In this document: positions 18,616 to 28,125 of the stretch, in pieces
How positions within the stretch are numbered: position 1 is the first letter of the stretch
Layout of the letters: each line of letters begins with the position of its first letter
DNA from: JALYGY01 sp963800975
GTDB lineage: Bacteria; Actinomycetota; Rubrobacteria; Rubrobacterales; Rubrobacteraceae
DNA length: 64,000 nucleotides
NCBI GenBank assembly: GCA_963800975.1
Contig: CAWDDB010000012.1
Span: 1 to 64,000, forward strand
Reading direction: 5' to 3'
The notes under the pieces: model-generated
Seen by the model: only the letters and a program-made list of their open reading frames with translations
What the model was told of the DNA's origin: nothing
The model's database searches: none
Made by a program: the position numbers and the translations under genes

Positions 18616-20028
18616 CTAACCCGATTCCCTGCGCATCCGGAAGCCCCTGCGCTCCATGGCGCCCCAGTCCTTGTTGTTGCGCAGGAAGGACGCTATGGCC
18701 ATCGCCCGCCACACCGTGTTCACCTGCCGGTAGCCGAAGTTCTCCAAAACGCCATAGAAGATCAGCTTCATCAGGTCCCACCATCTCGGGTAGCGCTCCA
18801 GGCGCAGCTCCTCCAAGAAGACCGCGGCAGTCGAGAGAAGGATCCCGAGTCCGACGGCTGCGAGGAAGAAAGCCAGCGCGAACGTTCCGTTGATTACCCC
18901 GAGGGCAAGGCCGGCGACGAAGGCGACGTAACCTACCAGCTCGATGGCGGGCCCGAGGAACTCGAAGAAGAAGTAGTAGGGCATCGCGACCAAGCCAACG
19001 GTTCCGTAGCGGGGGTTGAAGAGCATCCTGCGATGGCGCACCAGGGTGTCGAGGAGACCCCTGTGCCAGCGGTCGCGCTGGCGTCTGAGGACTCGAAAGG
19101 TGTTGGGCACCTCGGTCCAGGCTATCGGGTCGGGAACGAACGAGATCCTGTACTTCCGGTCGTTTTCGCGCAGGACGCGGTGGATACGGGTGGTCAGCTC
19201 CATGTCCTCGCCCACCGTGTCGCCCGCGTAGCCGCCGGCCAGGATGAGGTCGCGTCGGCGGAACATGCCGAAGGCACCCGAGATGATCAGCAAACAGTTG
19301 AGCTTGCTCCACGCTGTGCGCACCGCGATAAATGCCCTGAGGTACTCGACGATCTGGAAGTTGGGGAGCGGCCTGCGGGGCGTCATCACGCTCACGATGC
19401 GTCCCATGTCGACCTCGCAGCCGTTGGCGACCCTAACGGTGCCGCCGACGGCTGCGACCGAGCCAGATTCGATCATCGGGCGGGCCACCCGCAGGAGGGC
19501 ATCCTCCTCGAGGATGATGTCGGCATCCAGGCAACACACGAGGGGATAGCTGGCGGCGCAGATGCCGGCATTCAGGGCGTCGGACTTTCCCCCGTTCGCC
19601 TTGTCCACGACGACCAGGCGCTCGGTGGGAGAGGTGTAGATGCCCCGCAGCGGGGCTGTTTCGAGCTGCAAGCGCACCGGCCGGTCGGCTTCGTAGAGGT
19701 CGAACTCCTCCGTCAGGACGTCGAGGGTGTTGTCCTTCGATCCGTCGTTGACAACGACCACCTCGTGCAGCGGGTAGCGGAGCGTGAGGAACGAGCGGAC
19801 GCTCTCGCTTATGGTCGCCTCCTCGTCGTAGGCGGGCACGACGACCGAGACGGGCGGGGCGTAGTTTGAAGTAAAGAGCTCGGAGAACCCGGAGAAGACC
19901 TCGCGTCGCACGTAGTCTGCTATCTCGACAAAGGAGATCAGGTACAACACGACGTACACGGCATTGATGGCCAGGAAGTAGCCGAGGACGAAGTAGTTGA
20001 CCGTGAGTATGAGGTCGTTAAAGTTCAC
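18616..20028 (-). CDS. Processive family 2 glycosyltransferase (membrane polysaccharide synthase)
   Basis: A 470-aa protein with one N-terminal membrane helix (about 8-37) and four near the C-terminus. The GT-A domain holds the processive signature: VSVVVPAYDEEATI, VVVNDGSKDNT, CLDADIILEEDA, EDMELTTRIHR and RQRDRWHRG, that is D, DxD, D and Q/RxxRW. The family includes poly-N-acetylglucosamine, cellulose and hyaluronan synthases; the sugar cannot be read from sequence. No PilZ domain is fused, although a c-di-GMP cyclase is nearby. The GTG start overlaps the upstream HEAT-repeat gene by 11 nt, implying coupled translation, and the glycosidase gene follows. Confidence 0.88.
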   Translation of the reverse strand: MNFNDLILTVNYFVLGYFLAINAVYVVLYLISFVEIADYVRREVFSGFSELFTSNYAPPVSVVVPAYDEEATISESVRSFLTLRYPLHEVVVVNDGSKDNTLDVLTEEFDLYEADRPVRLQLETAPLRGIYTSPTERLVVVDKANGGKSDALNAGICAASYPLVCCLDADIILEEDALLRVARPMIESGSVAAVGGTVRVANGCEVDMGRIVSVMTPRRPLPNFQIVEYLRAFIAVRTAWSKLNCLLIISGAFGMFRRRDLILAGGYAGDTVGEDMELTTRIHRVLRENDRKYRISFVPDPIAWTEVPNTFRVLRRQRDRWHRGLLDTLVRHRRMLFNPRYGTVGLVAMPYYFFFEFLGPAIELVGYVAFVAGLALGVINGTFALAFFLAAVGLGILLSTAAVFLEELRLERYPRWWDLMKLIFYGVLENFGYRQVNTVWRAMAIASFLRNNKDWGAMERRGFRMRRESG

Positions 20029-21256
20029 GCGCCTCCCACATCGTGCGCCGGAGGGCCTCGCGGGTCCCTTCGTCCGGCAGGGTTATGGCAAGCCGCTCCA
20101 GGTAGCGGACGGCGCCGACGCGGACCATCGCCCGGATCAAGGCCCGCGCCCCCTCGCCCTTCGCGCCAGGGGTGTCCAGCTCGCCGACCGCCTGCCTGGT
20201 GATGCCCCGCTCTTCGAGGGTCGCGGCCGCACGCTCGCGGGCGTAACGGTCCCCGCTCTCCAGCAACGCGGCCAGAGCCATCTCGCCGGCGGGCCCCATG
20301 TTGGCCAGAGCCCTGCTGGCGTTGAGCCGCACCCACCACTCCCGGTCCAACGTCAGTTCCTGCAGGGTCGGGATGGTGGTGACCTCCCCGATCCGGCCGA
20401 GGGCGCTGGCCGCCTGGGCTCTCACAGGCCAGTCCCTGTCCGTCGAGGCCTCGAGGAGCACGGAGATGTCCTCGGGGTCCGCGATCCTGCCCAGCGCGAG
20501 CGCCGCCTGCGCGCGAAGGTCGGGGGACGCCGCCTGGAGCACCGCCTCGCGCAGCCCGCGGCGGGCCTCGAAGACCCGGAGGTTGCCGATCACCTGCGCG
20601 GCGAGTACCTGCGCAGGAGGGTTGCCTCGCTCGAGGACCTCGGCGAGCGGCCCGACCGCCGGTAGCCCGATGCGCTCAAGGTTCTCCGCCATCCGTAACC
20701 TGGTGAGCTCGGAGGGGTCGTTGAGCGTCTGCGCCAGCATCTCGGCCGCCTCGGGCGACCCGATGCGGGCCAGCGCCCGCGCCGCCACAGCCCTGAGGGT
20801 CTCGTCCCGGTGCCTGAGCAGGTCCGCGAGCTGAGCCGTGGCCTCAGGGCCGCCGAAGTACCCGAGGTTCTCAGCGGCCCTCGCCTTCGTCCAGCGCCCG
20901 CGGGAACGTAGCCTGCCAAGGTACCTTCGCACGAGGCCGGCCTCCTCCGCGAGGCGCACGAGGCGCTCGCGCTGGTCGCCGAGCACAAGCGCGAGGTGTT
21001 CGACCATCATCGTCGCCATCAGGTCCATGTCCCGGTCGCTGAGGTGGCGGAGGACCGGGTGGACCTCGCCGGATGCCAGCGACTCGTCCAGGGCCCACTC
21101 GAGCCTCCCGATCTTGGCCTTAGTCCTCCGCTTCTCGATGGAGCGTGCGGCCTTGACACCGAAGGTGACCGCCACCACGACCACGTTGAGGCCCATCATG
21201 ATCACGACAGCCCACAGTATGATCCCCAGGTCATGCATAGGCGTCCAGAACTCCAA
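20018..21256 (-). CDS. Membrane-anchored HEAT-repeat protein
   Basis: A 412-aa protein: a membrane helix at about 10-35 (LGIILWAVVIMMGLNVVVVAVTFGV), a charged linker and, from about 90 to 390, helical repeats of the HEAT type (for example LRAVAARALARIGSPEAAEMLAQTL, RAQAALALGRIADPEDISVLLEA, RAQAASALGRIGEVTTIPTLQEL). HEAT arrays are protein-binding scaffolds. Because its stop overlaps the synthase start, it probably acts as a partner or regulator of that synthase at the membrane, an inference. The start is a TTG with TATAGGTTACGGG immediately upstream, so the mRNA leader may be very short. The gene is first in the three-gene synthase unit. Confidence 0.83.
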   Translation of the reverse strand: MEFWTPMHDLGIILWAVVIMMGLNVVVVAVTFGVKAARSIEKRRTKAKIGRLEWALDESLASGEVHPVLRHLSDRDMDLMATMMVEHLALVLGDQRERLVRLAEEAGLVRRYLGRLRSRGRWTKARAAENLGYFGGPEATAQLADLLRHRDETLRAVAARALARIGSPEAAEMLAQTLNDPSELTRLRMAENLERIGLPAVGPLAEVLERGNPPAQVLAAQVIGNLRVFEARRGLREAVLQAASPDLRAQAALALGRIADPEDISVLLEASTDRDWPVRAQAASALGRIGEVTTIPTLQELTLDREWWVRLNASRALANMGPAGEMALAALLESGDRYARERAAATLEERGITRQAVGELDTPGAKGEGARALIRAMVRVGAVRYLERLAITLPDEGTREALRRTMWEAREL

Positions 21257-21372
21257 CCCGTAACCTATATGAGTTTCGCATCTATAATTTGGTCCATATG
21301 ATTCTATATAATCCTCGCACTAGCGGGAACCCCCGGTGCGATAGCTGTGCGTGACAGGCGAGGCGGCCTACA
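21257..21372. promoter_or_regulatory. AT-rich divergent promoter region
   Basis: This 116-bp spacer is the most AT-rich part of the neighbourhood. It separates the polysaccharide-synthase unit (minus) from the stand-alone receiver (plus). Several TATA-like boxes occur on the minus strand (TATATAGAAT, TATAGA, TATAGG), and TACATT at 21369-21374 may be the -10 box of the receiver gene. Shared control of the two units is therefore possible. Confidence 0.5.
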
Positions 21373-21771
21373 TTGGACTCGAATGATTGCAGGATCATGT
21401 TGGCCGACGACGACCGCGTCGTGCGGCGCATCGTGGTCGCGAAGCTCTCCGGCCTCGGGTACAGGGTGAGGGAAGCGGAAGATGGCCAGGAGGCGCTGGA
21501 TCTCCTGGAGGGCGGCGAGATCCCCGATTTGCTCATCACCGACAGCCTGATGCCCAGGGTTGGCGGCCTGGAGCTCGTGCGGAGCATCAGGAACAGCACC
21601 GACGATGAGCTGTCCGTCCTCCCGGTCATCATGCTCACCTCCCGGCAGAGCGAGCTGGACGTGATCGAAGGCCTGGAGACCGGCCTGGACGACTACGTTA
21701 CCAAGCCTTTTTCCCCCGACGAGCTGGTCGCGCGCGTACGAACCGTGCTCTGGCGCAGGCGCCGAATGTAG
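21373..21771 (+). CDS. Stand-alone response-regulator receiver domain
   Basis: A 132-aa single-domain receiver. The acidic pocket is complete: DDD at 12-14, phospho-acceptor Asp57 in LLITDSLMPRVGG, the Thr in VIMLTSRQ and the Lys in DDYVTKPFSPDEL. No output domain follows; the chain ends in a basic RRRRM. It probably relays phosphate or acts by protein contact, perhaps within the neighbouring multi-receiver system. The TTG start gives a full first strand; an in-frame ATG at 21397 with a weak AGGA site would trim it. A TACATT box at 21369-21374 overlaps the TTG, which favours the ATG if used. It diverges from the polysaccharide unit. Confidence 0.85.
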   Translation: MDSNDCRIMLADDDRVVRRIVVAKLSGLGYRVREAEDGQEALDLLEGGEIPDLLITDSLMPRVGGLELVRSIRNSTDDELSVLPVIMLTSRQSELDVIEGLETGLDDYVTKPFSPDELVARVRTVLWRRRRM

Positions 21772-21946
21772 CCTCGGGTCCACCACCCCGCCAGGACAGA
21801 CCTGCAACGGGCTCGGAAGGTCCGTATTAGTGAGGGCCGTGTCCGATTCGGCGTAGGACGCTTCGTTCTCGCTGGTGTGAACCGGTTGCGTTGGCCCTTC
21901 CGGCTACCAGCCAAGTCTGGCGCGGCGGACGCGCCCTCAAGAGCGT

Positions 21947-22900
21947 TCAGCCTCTGGGCCCGTCCTCCCCGTGGACGGCGACGCGGTTGCGGCCCGACTG
22001 CTTCGCGCGGTAGAGTGCTTCGTCGGCCTCCCTCAGCAGGTCGTCCGCGTTGGCGGCCTCTCCCGGCGCGAGGGTGGCGACGCCGGCGCTGACCGTCACC
22101 ATCCCCGGCGCGCCCTCGGCTTCGTGGGGTATGCCCATCTCCTGCACCGCCTGGCGCAGGCGCTCGGCCATCTCGGTAGCCGATCCGTTGCTCTGGTCGG
22201 GAAGGATGATGAGGAATTCTTCTCCGCCGTACCGGTAGGCGGCGTCCCCGCTGCGGCAGTGTTCGGTGATCGTCTTCGCCACCCTCTGCAGCACCTCGTC
22301 GCCGGCCAGGTGGCCGTAGCGGTCGTTGTAGAGCTTGAAGTAGTCCACGTCGCACAGCACCGCGGAGTAGTTGTGCCCGTAGCGCTCGACCCGTCCCTGC
22401 AGGACATCGAGCTCCTCGCGCAGGCGCAGCCGGTTGCCGAGATGCGTGAGCGGGTCCTGGCGCGACTGCTCGAAGAGCTTTCGGTTCAAGTCCTCCAGCT
22501 CGTCGTTCTGGAAGGCGAGCCGCCGGTGCAGCTCGGTTACGCGGGAGGCGGAGAACAGTCGCACCTGCAACTCGTCGCGGTCCAGCGGCTTGCTGAGGTA
22601 GTCGTCGGCGCCGGCCTCGAGGCCTATGAGCAGGTGGTTCCTGTCGCCGAGCGCGGTCAGGAAGACGAAGTAGGTGTACCCGTCCCGATTGTCCGCCCTG
22701 ACCCTGCGGCAGAGGTCGAGGCCGTCGATGCCTGGCATCATCCAGTCGCTGATTATCACGTCGACCTCGGGGACCTCCCGGAAGAGCTCCAGGGCCTCCT
22801 GCCCGTCCTCCGCCGTGAGGCATTCGTGCCCGAAATTCTGCACGGCCCGGCGCAGTATGGTTCGCGAGACGGCGTCGTCCTCGGCGATGAGGATCTTCAC
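21947..22900 (-). CDS. Receiver-GGDEF diguanylate cyclase response regulator
   Basis: A 317-aa protein: receiver domain at about 1-120 (ILIAEDDAVSR, phospho-acceptor in VIISDWMMPGIDG, SKPLDRDEL) and GGDEF domain at about 155-310 with the active signature YGGEEFLIIL. An RSGD sequence lies five residues before GGEEF, the position of the RxxD inhibitory site, so it should make c-di-GMP and be feedback-inhibited. The GTG start overlaps the stop of the hybrid kinase by 4 nt, strongly implying that kinase drives it. The polysaccharide genes lie just downstream on the same strand. Short coiled linker at about 122-150. Confidence 0.93.
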   Translation of the reverse strand: MKILIAEDDAVSRTILRRAVQNFGHECLTAEDGQEALELFREVPEVDVIISDWMMPGIDGLDLCRRVRADNRDGYTYFVFLTALGDRNHLLIGLEAGADDYLSKPLDRDELQVRLFSASRVTELHRRLAFQNDELEDLNRKLFEQSRQDPLTHLGNRLRLREELDVLQGRVERYGHNYSAVLCDVDYFKLYNDRYGHLAGDEVLQRVAKTITEHCRSGDAAYRYGGEEFLIILPDQSNGSATEMAERLRQAVQEMGIPHEAEGAPGMVTVSAGVATLAPGEAANADDLLREADEALYRAKQSGRNRVAVHGEDGPRG

Positions 22901-25900
22901 CGAGCGTCCCCCTCGACCTCTGCCTCGAGCGCCGGGCGGACCCGCCCGAACTCCTCTTCGAGCCGGCCGAGCAGCTCGGGGGCGCCAGAGAGGTCTCCGG
23001 ACTCGCCCAACTCCTGCAGCTCCGAGCAGGTGGCGGCCATCTCCCTGGCGCCCATCATGCCCGAGCTACCCTTGAGGGTGTGGGCCGTGCGTTCGACGGC
23101 CGGGGCGTCACCGGCCGCCACGGCCTCCCTCAGGTCGCCCAGATGCGAGGAGGCGTCGTCGAAGAACATGGCGGCAAGCTCGGAGAGCAACCCGGGCTCG
23201 CCAGACTCGCGCAGGCTCGCCACCACGTCGGCGTCGAGCGGTTCGCCGACCCCGTTCCCTGCGACGTCGGGCGCCCCTTCGTCCTGGGCCGGTTCCGGTC
23301 CGGAGATCCATCGCTTGAGCGTCGCGTCGAGCTCTTCGGGCTTTACGGGCTTGGGCACGTAGTCGTCCATTCCGGCCTCGAGGGCCTTCTCCCGGTCTCC
23401 CTCCAGGGCGTTGGCCGTCATCGCGATGATCGGCGAGCGGTGGCCCCCTGCCTCGCGGCGCCTGATCTCCGCGGTGGCCCTGTAGCCGTCCATCTCCGGC
23501 ATCTGCACGTCCATCAGGATGGCCCCGTAGCTGGTCTTCTCGACGGCCTCGAGTGCCTGGAGGCCGTTCGCGACGATGTCGACGCGGTATCCGAGGCTCT
23601 CGAGCATCTTCGCGGCAACCTTCTGGTTTACCGGGTTGTCTTCGGCGACGAGCACCCTGGCGCGCCCCGCCGCCCTCCGCTCGCGCAGGGTCTGCCGGGT
23701 TACGAGCCGCCCCTCATCCCGCGGACCTGCCTCGACCGACCCGCCCATCACGCTGACCAGGGCGTCGTAGAGCTCCGATTGCCTCACCGGTTTGGTGAGG
23801 TAGGCTTCTATACCGGCCCTGCGCGCAGCCTCGTCCTCGCCCCCCCGGCCCATGGAGGTTAGCAACACGAGGTGGCTCGAGGACGAGGCTGGATCCGCCT
23901 TGATGCGCCTGGCCAGGTCCAGCCCATCCATGCCTGGCATCTGCATGTCGAGGATCACGAGGTCACGCGGCTCGCCGCTCTTCGCGGCCGAACTTAGCTG
24001 CTCCAGGGCGGCGGGGCCGTCCGCGGCTTCGGTGCTCTCCATCCCCCACGACGAGAGCTGGTCGTGCAGGATCCTGCGGTTAGTGGCGTTGTCGTCGACG
24101 ATCAGCACGCGCAGGCTTTCGAGGTCTACGTGCGGCCTCGCGGGCGGCGCCGCTCCCGCCGGCTGCCTCGCGAACGGGACGGTGAAGCAGAAGGTGCTAC
24201 CCACCCCCGGCTCGCTCTCGACGTTCATCCTCCCGCCCATCATGGTCACGAGCTGCTTGCTTATCGCGAGCCCGAGGCCCGTCCCCCCGTAGCGCCTCGT
24301 CGTCGAGGCGTCAGCCTGGGTGAACGACTGGAACAGCCCCGAACGCTCCTCTTCCGTCATCCCTATGCCTGTGTCGGAGACCTCGAAGCGCACCACGGCG
24401 GCGTCCTCCCCCGCGGGGCTCTCGAGCGCCGTCCTGACCACGACCTCGCCCCTCTCGGTGAACTTGATGGCGTTGTCGACCAGGTTCGTGAGGACCTGCC
24501 TCACCCGCCCCGGATCCCCCCGTAGCGCCGTGGGGACGTCGGCCGGGATCAGGCTGGCGAGCTCTATGGACTTGTCGTGGGCACGGCTCGCGAGCAGCCC
24601 CACCACGTCCTCGACGGCCGACCTGAGGTCGAAGTCTATGGTCTCCAGCCGCATCGCCCCGGCCTCTATCTTCGAGAAGTCCAGCACGTCGTTGATGATG
24701 ACCATGAGGTTCTCCCCGGAGAGCCGGATCGCCTCGGCGTACTCGCGCTGCTCCCCGGCGAGCCCGGTGTCGAGCAGAAGCTCCGTCATCCCGATGACGC
24801 CGTTCATGGGCGTCCTGATCTCGTGGCTCATGTTGGCCAGGAACTGGCTCTTTGCCCTGCTGGCCGCCTCGGCCGCCACCCTCGCCTCCACCAGCTCCGC
24901 CTCGGCCCGCTTGCGCTCGATCACCCGCCCGACCTGGGCGCCGACCTGCGCCATGGTCTCCAGGATGCGCTCGTCGGGATCGGTGGCGCGCGTCGAGAAG
25001 AACTCGAACACCGCCACGACGTCGTGACCCGTGAGCACCGGGAATGCGAAGGCGGCCTGCAGGCCGAGGTCCTTCGCCAGCCCCGCCCGCGGGAAGTTCG
25101 AGTCCACTTCCACGTCGGAGATCCACGCGGGCTCGCCGCTCTCGAGCACGCGGCCAGGCAGCCCCACGCCGGGGACGAAGCTGATGGCCTCGGTCGCCGC
25201 GACGAACTCCTCCGCCCCATCGAAACCGGCCAGGTGCCAGACGGCGGTGGAGACCAGCGCGCCTTCGTGCCCACCGCCGGGGGATCTCAGGTAGGCGTGG
25301 CCCACGGGCCAGCCCGTGAAGCCGCAGATCTCGTCCACGCAGGTCTGCATCGCCTCCTCGACCGTGGAGGCCTCGTTCGAGGCGGCGGAGACCGTGCGCA
25401 GCAGGCGCACGAAGGAGTTGTTCCTGCTCAACTCCGCCTCGGCCCGCTTGCGTTCGGTGATGTCGACGATGGTATGGACCGCCCCGGCGTAGGTCCCGTC
25501 CGGGTCGAACACGGGGGAACCGGTGGCCGAGAGGTCCTTCAAGCTGCCGTCCGCGGCGGTAACCCGGATCTCGTACGCGGACCGGACGCCCTCCACACGC
25601 CTGGCCCTCTCCGCGAGCGCCTTCGCCTTCTCCTCCTCGTCCAGGAAGCCGAAGAACGACCGCCCGACGAGCTCCTCGCGCGTGAGCCCCAGGATCCGGG
25701 CGTACGCCTCGTTGCAGTAGGTGATGATCCCGCCCTCGGCCGCGACGGAGGCGATGCCCTCCTGGACGGTCTCGATGAGCCTGCGGTACTCCTCCTCGCT
25801 CTCGGCGAGCGCTCCTTCGGCCTGCTTGCGCTCCGTGATGTCGACCATGAACCCCTGCCAGTGGCGGGATCCGGTCCTCTCCTCCTCGATCATCACCGCC

Positions 25901-27753
25901 TGGTTGCGCACCCACACCACCTGACCGTCGCGATGCAGCACCCGGTACTCCGTCACGACCACCTCGCCGTGCACGAAGGTCCGCTGGTCCTCGGTGCGCA
26001 TCCGCTCGCGGTCTTCGGGGTGCAACATGTGCCACCTGAGCTCCGGGTCCTTAAACTCATCGGGGGTGTAGCCGGTCAGGGTCTCTATTTGAGGGCTCAT
26101 GTACATCGCGGGATCGGGGCTACCGATCTCCTGTACGTAGGTGACCGCGGGCATGCGCTCGACGAGCGTGCGGTACCTCTCCTCGGCGTGCCGCAACCGC
26201 TCCTCGGCCAGCTCGCGCTCTGTGATGTCCGTCATGGAGCCGAGCATCCTTACCGGTCTGCCCTGCGCGTCGCGCAGCACGTGCGCGCGGTCCATCACCT
26301 TCGAGTAAGTGCCGTCGGCGCGCCGGAAGCGGTACTCGTCGGACCAGTGCTCGCCCTGGCCTTCGAGGACGGACCTGACCTTCGCCAGCACACGCCCGCT
26401 GTCTTCCGGGTGTATGCGCTCGTCCCACCACGTGGGGTGCGCACCGACCTCCTCGGGCGAGTATCCGAACATCGCCTCGACCGCGCCGTCCCAGATCTGC
26501 CCGCCTGTGGCGAGGTCGTTGTCCCAGATCACCTCGTTGGTCGCCTGGGTGACCATGCGGTAGCGTTGCTCGCTCCTGCGCAGGGCCTCCTCCGCCTGCT
26601 TGCGCTCCGTGATGTCCAGCATGACGCCCTGCCAGAACCTGGGGGTGCCGTCCTCGTCGCGCACGACGACGGCCTCGTCGCGGATCCAGACGACCCGGCC
26701 GTCGCGCGCGATCATGCGGTACTCCATCCTGAGGGGGTCGCCCGTCGCGTTCGTGCGCCTCTCTTCGGCGATCACGCGCTCCCGGTCGTCTGGATGGAGC
26801 AGCCTGTCCCACAGCCCGGGGTCCTCCCTGCTCTCCTCCAGGGTGTAACCGAGCAGCTCCTGCACGCGCGGGCTCACGTAGGTGCTCGGGTCCTCTTCCC
26901 CGAGGGGGTTGATGTAGATGACCGCGGGGATCTGCTCTACCAGGTTGCGGTAGCGCTCCTCGCTCTCCTGGCGCTCTTGCTCGGCCCGCTTGCGGGCTGA
27001 GATGTCTTGGAAGAATCCTTGCCAGTACAGCGGCTCGCCCGCTTCGTTCTTTATGAGTATCGCCTCGTCGTGCAACCACACAGCGCGGCCGTCGCGGGAG
27101 ATCATCCGGTACTCGATGTTGAACGCTTCGCCCGTCCGGTTGGTGCGCTCGTTCCTGGCCAGGACGCGCTCCCTGTCCTCGGGATGCAGCAGCTCGCGCC
27201 ACAGGCCCGGGTTGGCTTCGAACTCCCGCGGCTCGTAGCCAAGGACCTCGCTCACCTGCGGGCTCCTGTAGAGCGCGGAGTTGTTCTCGTCGACGTCGTC
27301 TATGTAGACCACGACCGGTATGTTCTCTACCAGCGAGCGGTGCCGGACCTCGGCCTCGCGCAGCTTGCGCTCCGCCCGCTTGCGCTTGGTCACGTCGCGC
27401 AGCGCCGCGATGCGGACGCTGCGGCCCCTGTACGTGGAGACCTTGCCCCTGACCTCGACGTCGAGTTTCGCGCCGTCCTTCGCGACCACCACGGTCTCGT
27501 ACGGCTCTTCGTTGCCCGAGGCTATCTTCTGCTCCACCACCTCCCACGTTTCGGGGGTCACGAGATCCCGCACGCGCATGCCCGCGACCTCGGGGGTCTC
27601 GTAGCCCAACATCCGCGCGAAAGCGTTGTTGGACTCCAGGATCTTCCCGTCCGCGCTGATGACGATCCCCTCGAAGGTGGCCTCCGAGAGGCTTCTGAAC
27701 CTCTCCTCGCTCTCTCGCAAGGCCTCGCTAGCGTCGCGGCGCTTGTCTAGCAT
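22897..27753 (-). CDS. Large hybrid sensor kinase: six PAS, GAF, kinase, two receivers, Hpt
   Basis: A 1618-aa soluble hybrid kinase with no membrane helix. Six PAS/PAC units fill about 15-770; units 2, 3 and 5 are close repeats sharing Y-(V/M)-S-P-(R/Q) and HPEDRER blocks. A GAF domain follows (about 785-945), then HisKA with SHEIRTPMNG (His near 980), an HATPase with DNAIKF, SDTGIGM and GGTGLGL, receivers at about 1212-1330 (VILDMQMPGMDG) and 1366-1480 (ILMDVQMPEMDG), and an Hpt domain with AHTLKGSSG near 1560. It is thus a complete intramolecular phosphorelay. The output is probably the receiver-GGDEF protein whose start overlaps its stop. The ATG lacks a clear ribosome site. Confidence 0.92.
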   Translation of the reverse strand: MLDKRRDASEALRESEERFRSLSEATFEGIVISADGKILESNNAFARMLGYETPEVAGMRVRDLVTPETWEVVEQKIASGNEEPYETVVVAKDGAKLDVEVRGKVSTYRGRSVRIAALRDVTKRKRAERKLREAEVRHRSLVENIPVVVYIDDVDENNSALYRSPQVSEVLGYEPREFEANPGLWRELLHPEDRERVLARNERTNRTGEAFNIEYRMISRDGRAVWLHDEAILIKNEAGEPLYWQGFFQDISARKRAEQERQESEERYRNLVEQIPAVIYINPLGEEDPSTYVSPRVQELLGYTLEESREDPGLWDRLLHPDDRERVIAEERRTNATGDPLRMEYRMIARDGRVVWIRDEAVVVRDEDGTPRFWQGVMLDITERKQAEEALRRSEQRYRMVTQATNEVIWDNDLATGGQIWDGAVEAMFGYSPEEVGAHPTWWDERIHPEDSGRVLAKVRSVLEGQGEHWSDEYRFRRADGTYSKVMDRAHVLRDAQGRPVRMLGSMTDITERELAEERLRHAEERYRTLVERMPAVTYVQEIGSPDPAMYMSPQIETLTGYTPDEFKDPELRWHMLHPEDRERMRTEDQRTFVHGEVVVTEYRVLHRDGQVVWVRNQAVMIEEERTGSRHWQGFMVDITERKQAEGALAESEEEYRRLIETVQEGIASVAAEGGIITYCNEAYARILGLTREELVGRSFFGFLDEEEKAKALAERARRVEGVRSAYEIRVTAADGSLKDLSATGSPVFDPDGTYAGAVHTIVDITERKRAEAELSRNNSFVRLLRTVSAASNEASTVEEAMQTCVDEICGFTGWPVGHAYLRSPGGGHEGALVSTAVWHLAGFDGAEEFVAATEAISFVPGVGLPGRVLESGEPAWISDVEVDSNFPRAGLAKDLGLQAAFAFPVLTGHDVVAVFEFFSTRATDPDERILETMAQVGAQVGRVIERKRAEAELVEARVAAEAASRAKSQFLANMSHEIRTPMNGVIGMTELLLDTGLAGEQREYAEAIRLSGENLMVIINDVLDFSKIEAGAMRLETIDFDLRSAVEDVVGLLASRAHDKSIELASLIPADVPTALRGDPGRVRQVLTNLVDNAIKFTERGEVVVRTALESPAGEDAAVVRFEVSDTGIGMTEEERSGLFQSFTQADASTTRRYGGTGLGLAISKQLVTMMGGRMNVESEPGVGSTFCFTVPFARQPAGAAPPARPHVDLESLRVLIVDDNATNRRILHDQLSSWGMESTEAADGPAALEQLSSAAKSGEPRDLVILDMQMPGMDGLDLARRIKADPASSSSHLVLLTSMGRGGEDEAARRAGIEAYLTKPVRQSELYDALVSVMGGSVEAGPRDEGRLVTRQTLRERRAAGRARVLVAEDNPVNQKVAAKMLESLGYRVDIVANGLQALEAVEKTSYGAILMDVQMPEMDGYRATAEIRRREAGGHRSPIIAMTANALEGDREKALEAGMDDYVPKPVKPEELDATLKRWISGPEPAQDEGAPDVAGNGVGEPLDADVVASLRESGEPGLLSELAAMFFDDASSHLGDLREAVAAGDAPAVERTAHTLKGSSGMMGAREMAATCSELQELGESGDLSGAPELLGRLEEEFGRVRPALEAEVEGDAR

Positions 27754-28125
27754 GGTGTCACGGCGGCGGCCGCGCCGAGCTCGTCGGAGGAAGCCAGTTC
27801 TATCTTGTGGTCCGGGTTGCCGCGCCCCGTTCTCTGTACCTTGTCCGAGGCGCCTTGTATGGAACGTCCGCTCCGGAAGATGAGGAGACCGGCGATTGGG
27901 AAGTCGGGGATCGGTATCCCGAAACCGAGCTTCTGTATGCTCACTATAGCCATCGGAGCCTTCTTGCTTCCCGCGTGTGTCCTTCCAACTGGTCGTTCGC
28001 CTCGTGCGTATGTATCGCGACGCGCCGTACCCACACTCTATACGGGATGCTTATTCTACGCGATAGTGACCTCGCCGGCCACGCGAAGGCCTCGCCGCGA
28101 TCCCCGCGACCAACGGGCGTTCTAT
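27754..28125. other. Stretch upstream of the hybrid kinase, no supported gene
   Basis: These 372 bases should hold the promoter of the hybrid-kinase operon. A minus-strand frame (27747-28034) overlaps the kinase start and could encode up to 68 residues from an ATG with a GAAGG site; its sequence is low-complexity and has no homologue I recognise, so it is not called. TATAG-type boxes on the minus strand near 27947 and 28037 are candidate promoters. Confidence 0.35.

Noticed and set aside
24577..27000. 807-codon plus-strand frame opposite the hybrid kinase
   Set aside because: Antisense shadow of repeated PAS domains; no recognisable protein features.
27747..28034. Up to 95-codon minus-strand frame overlapping the hybrid kinase start
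   Set aside because: A 68-codon version has a possible ribosome site, but the sequence is not recognisable and the overlap with the kinase start could be chance.
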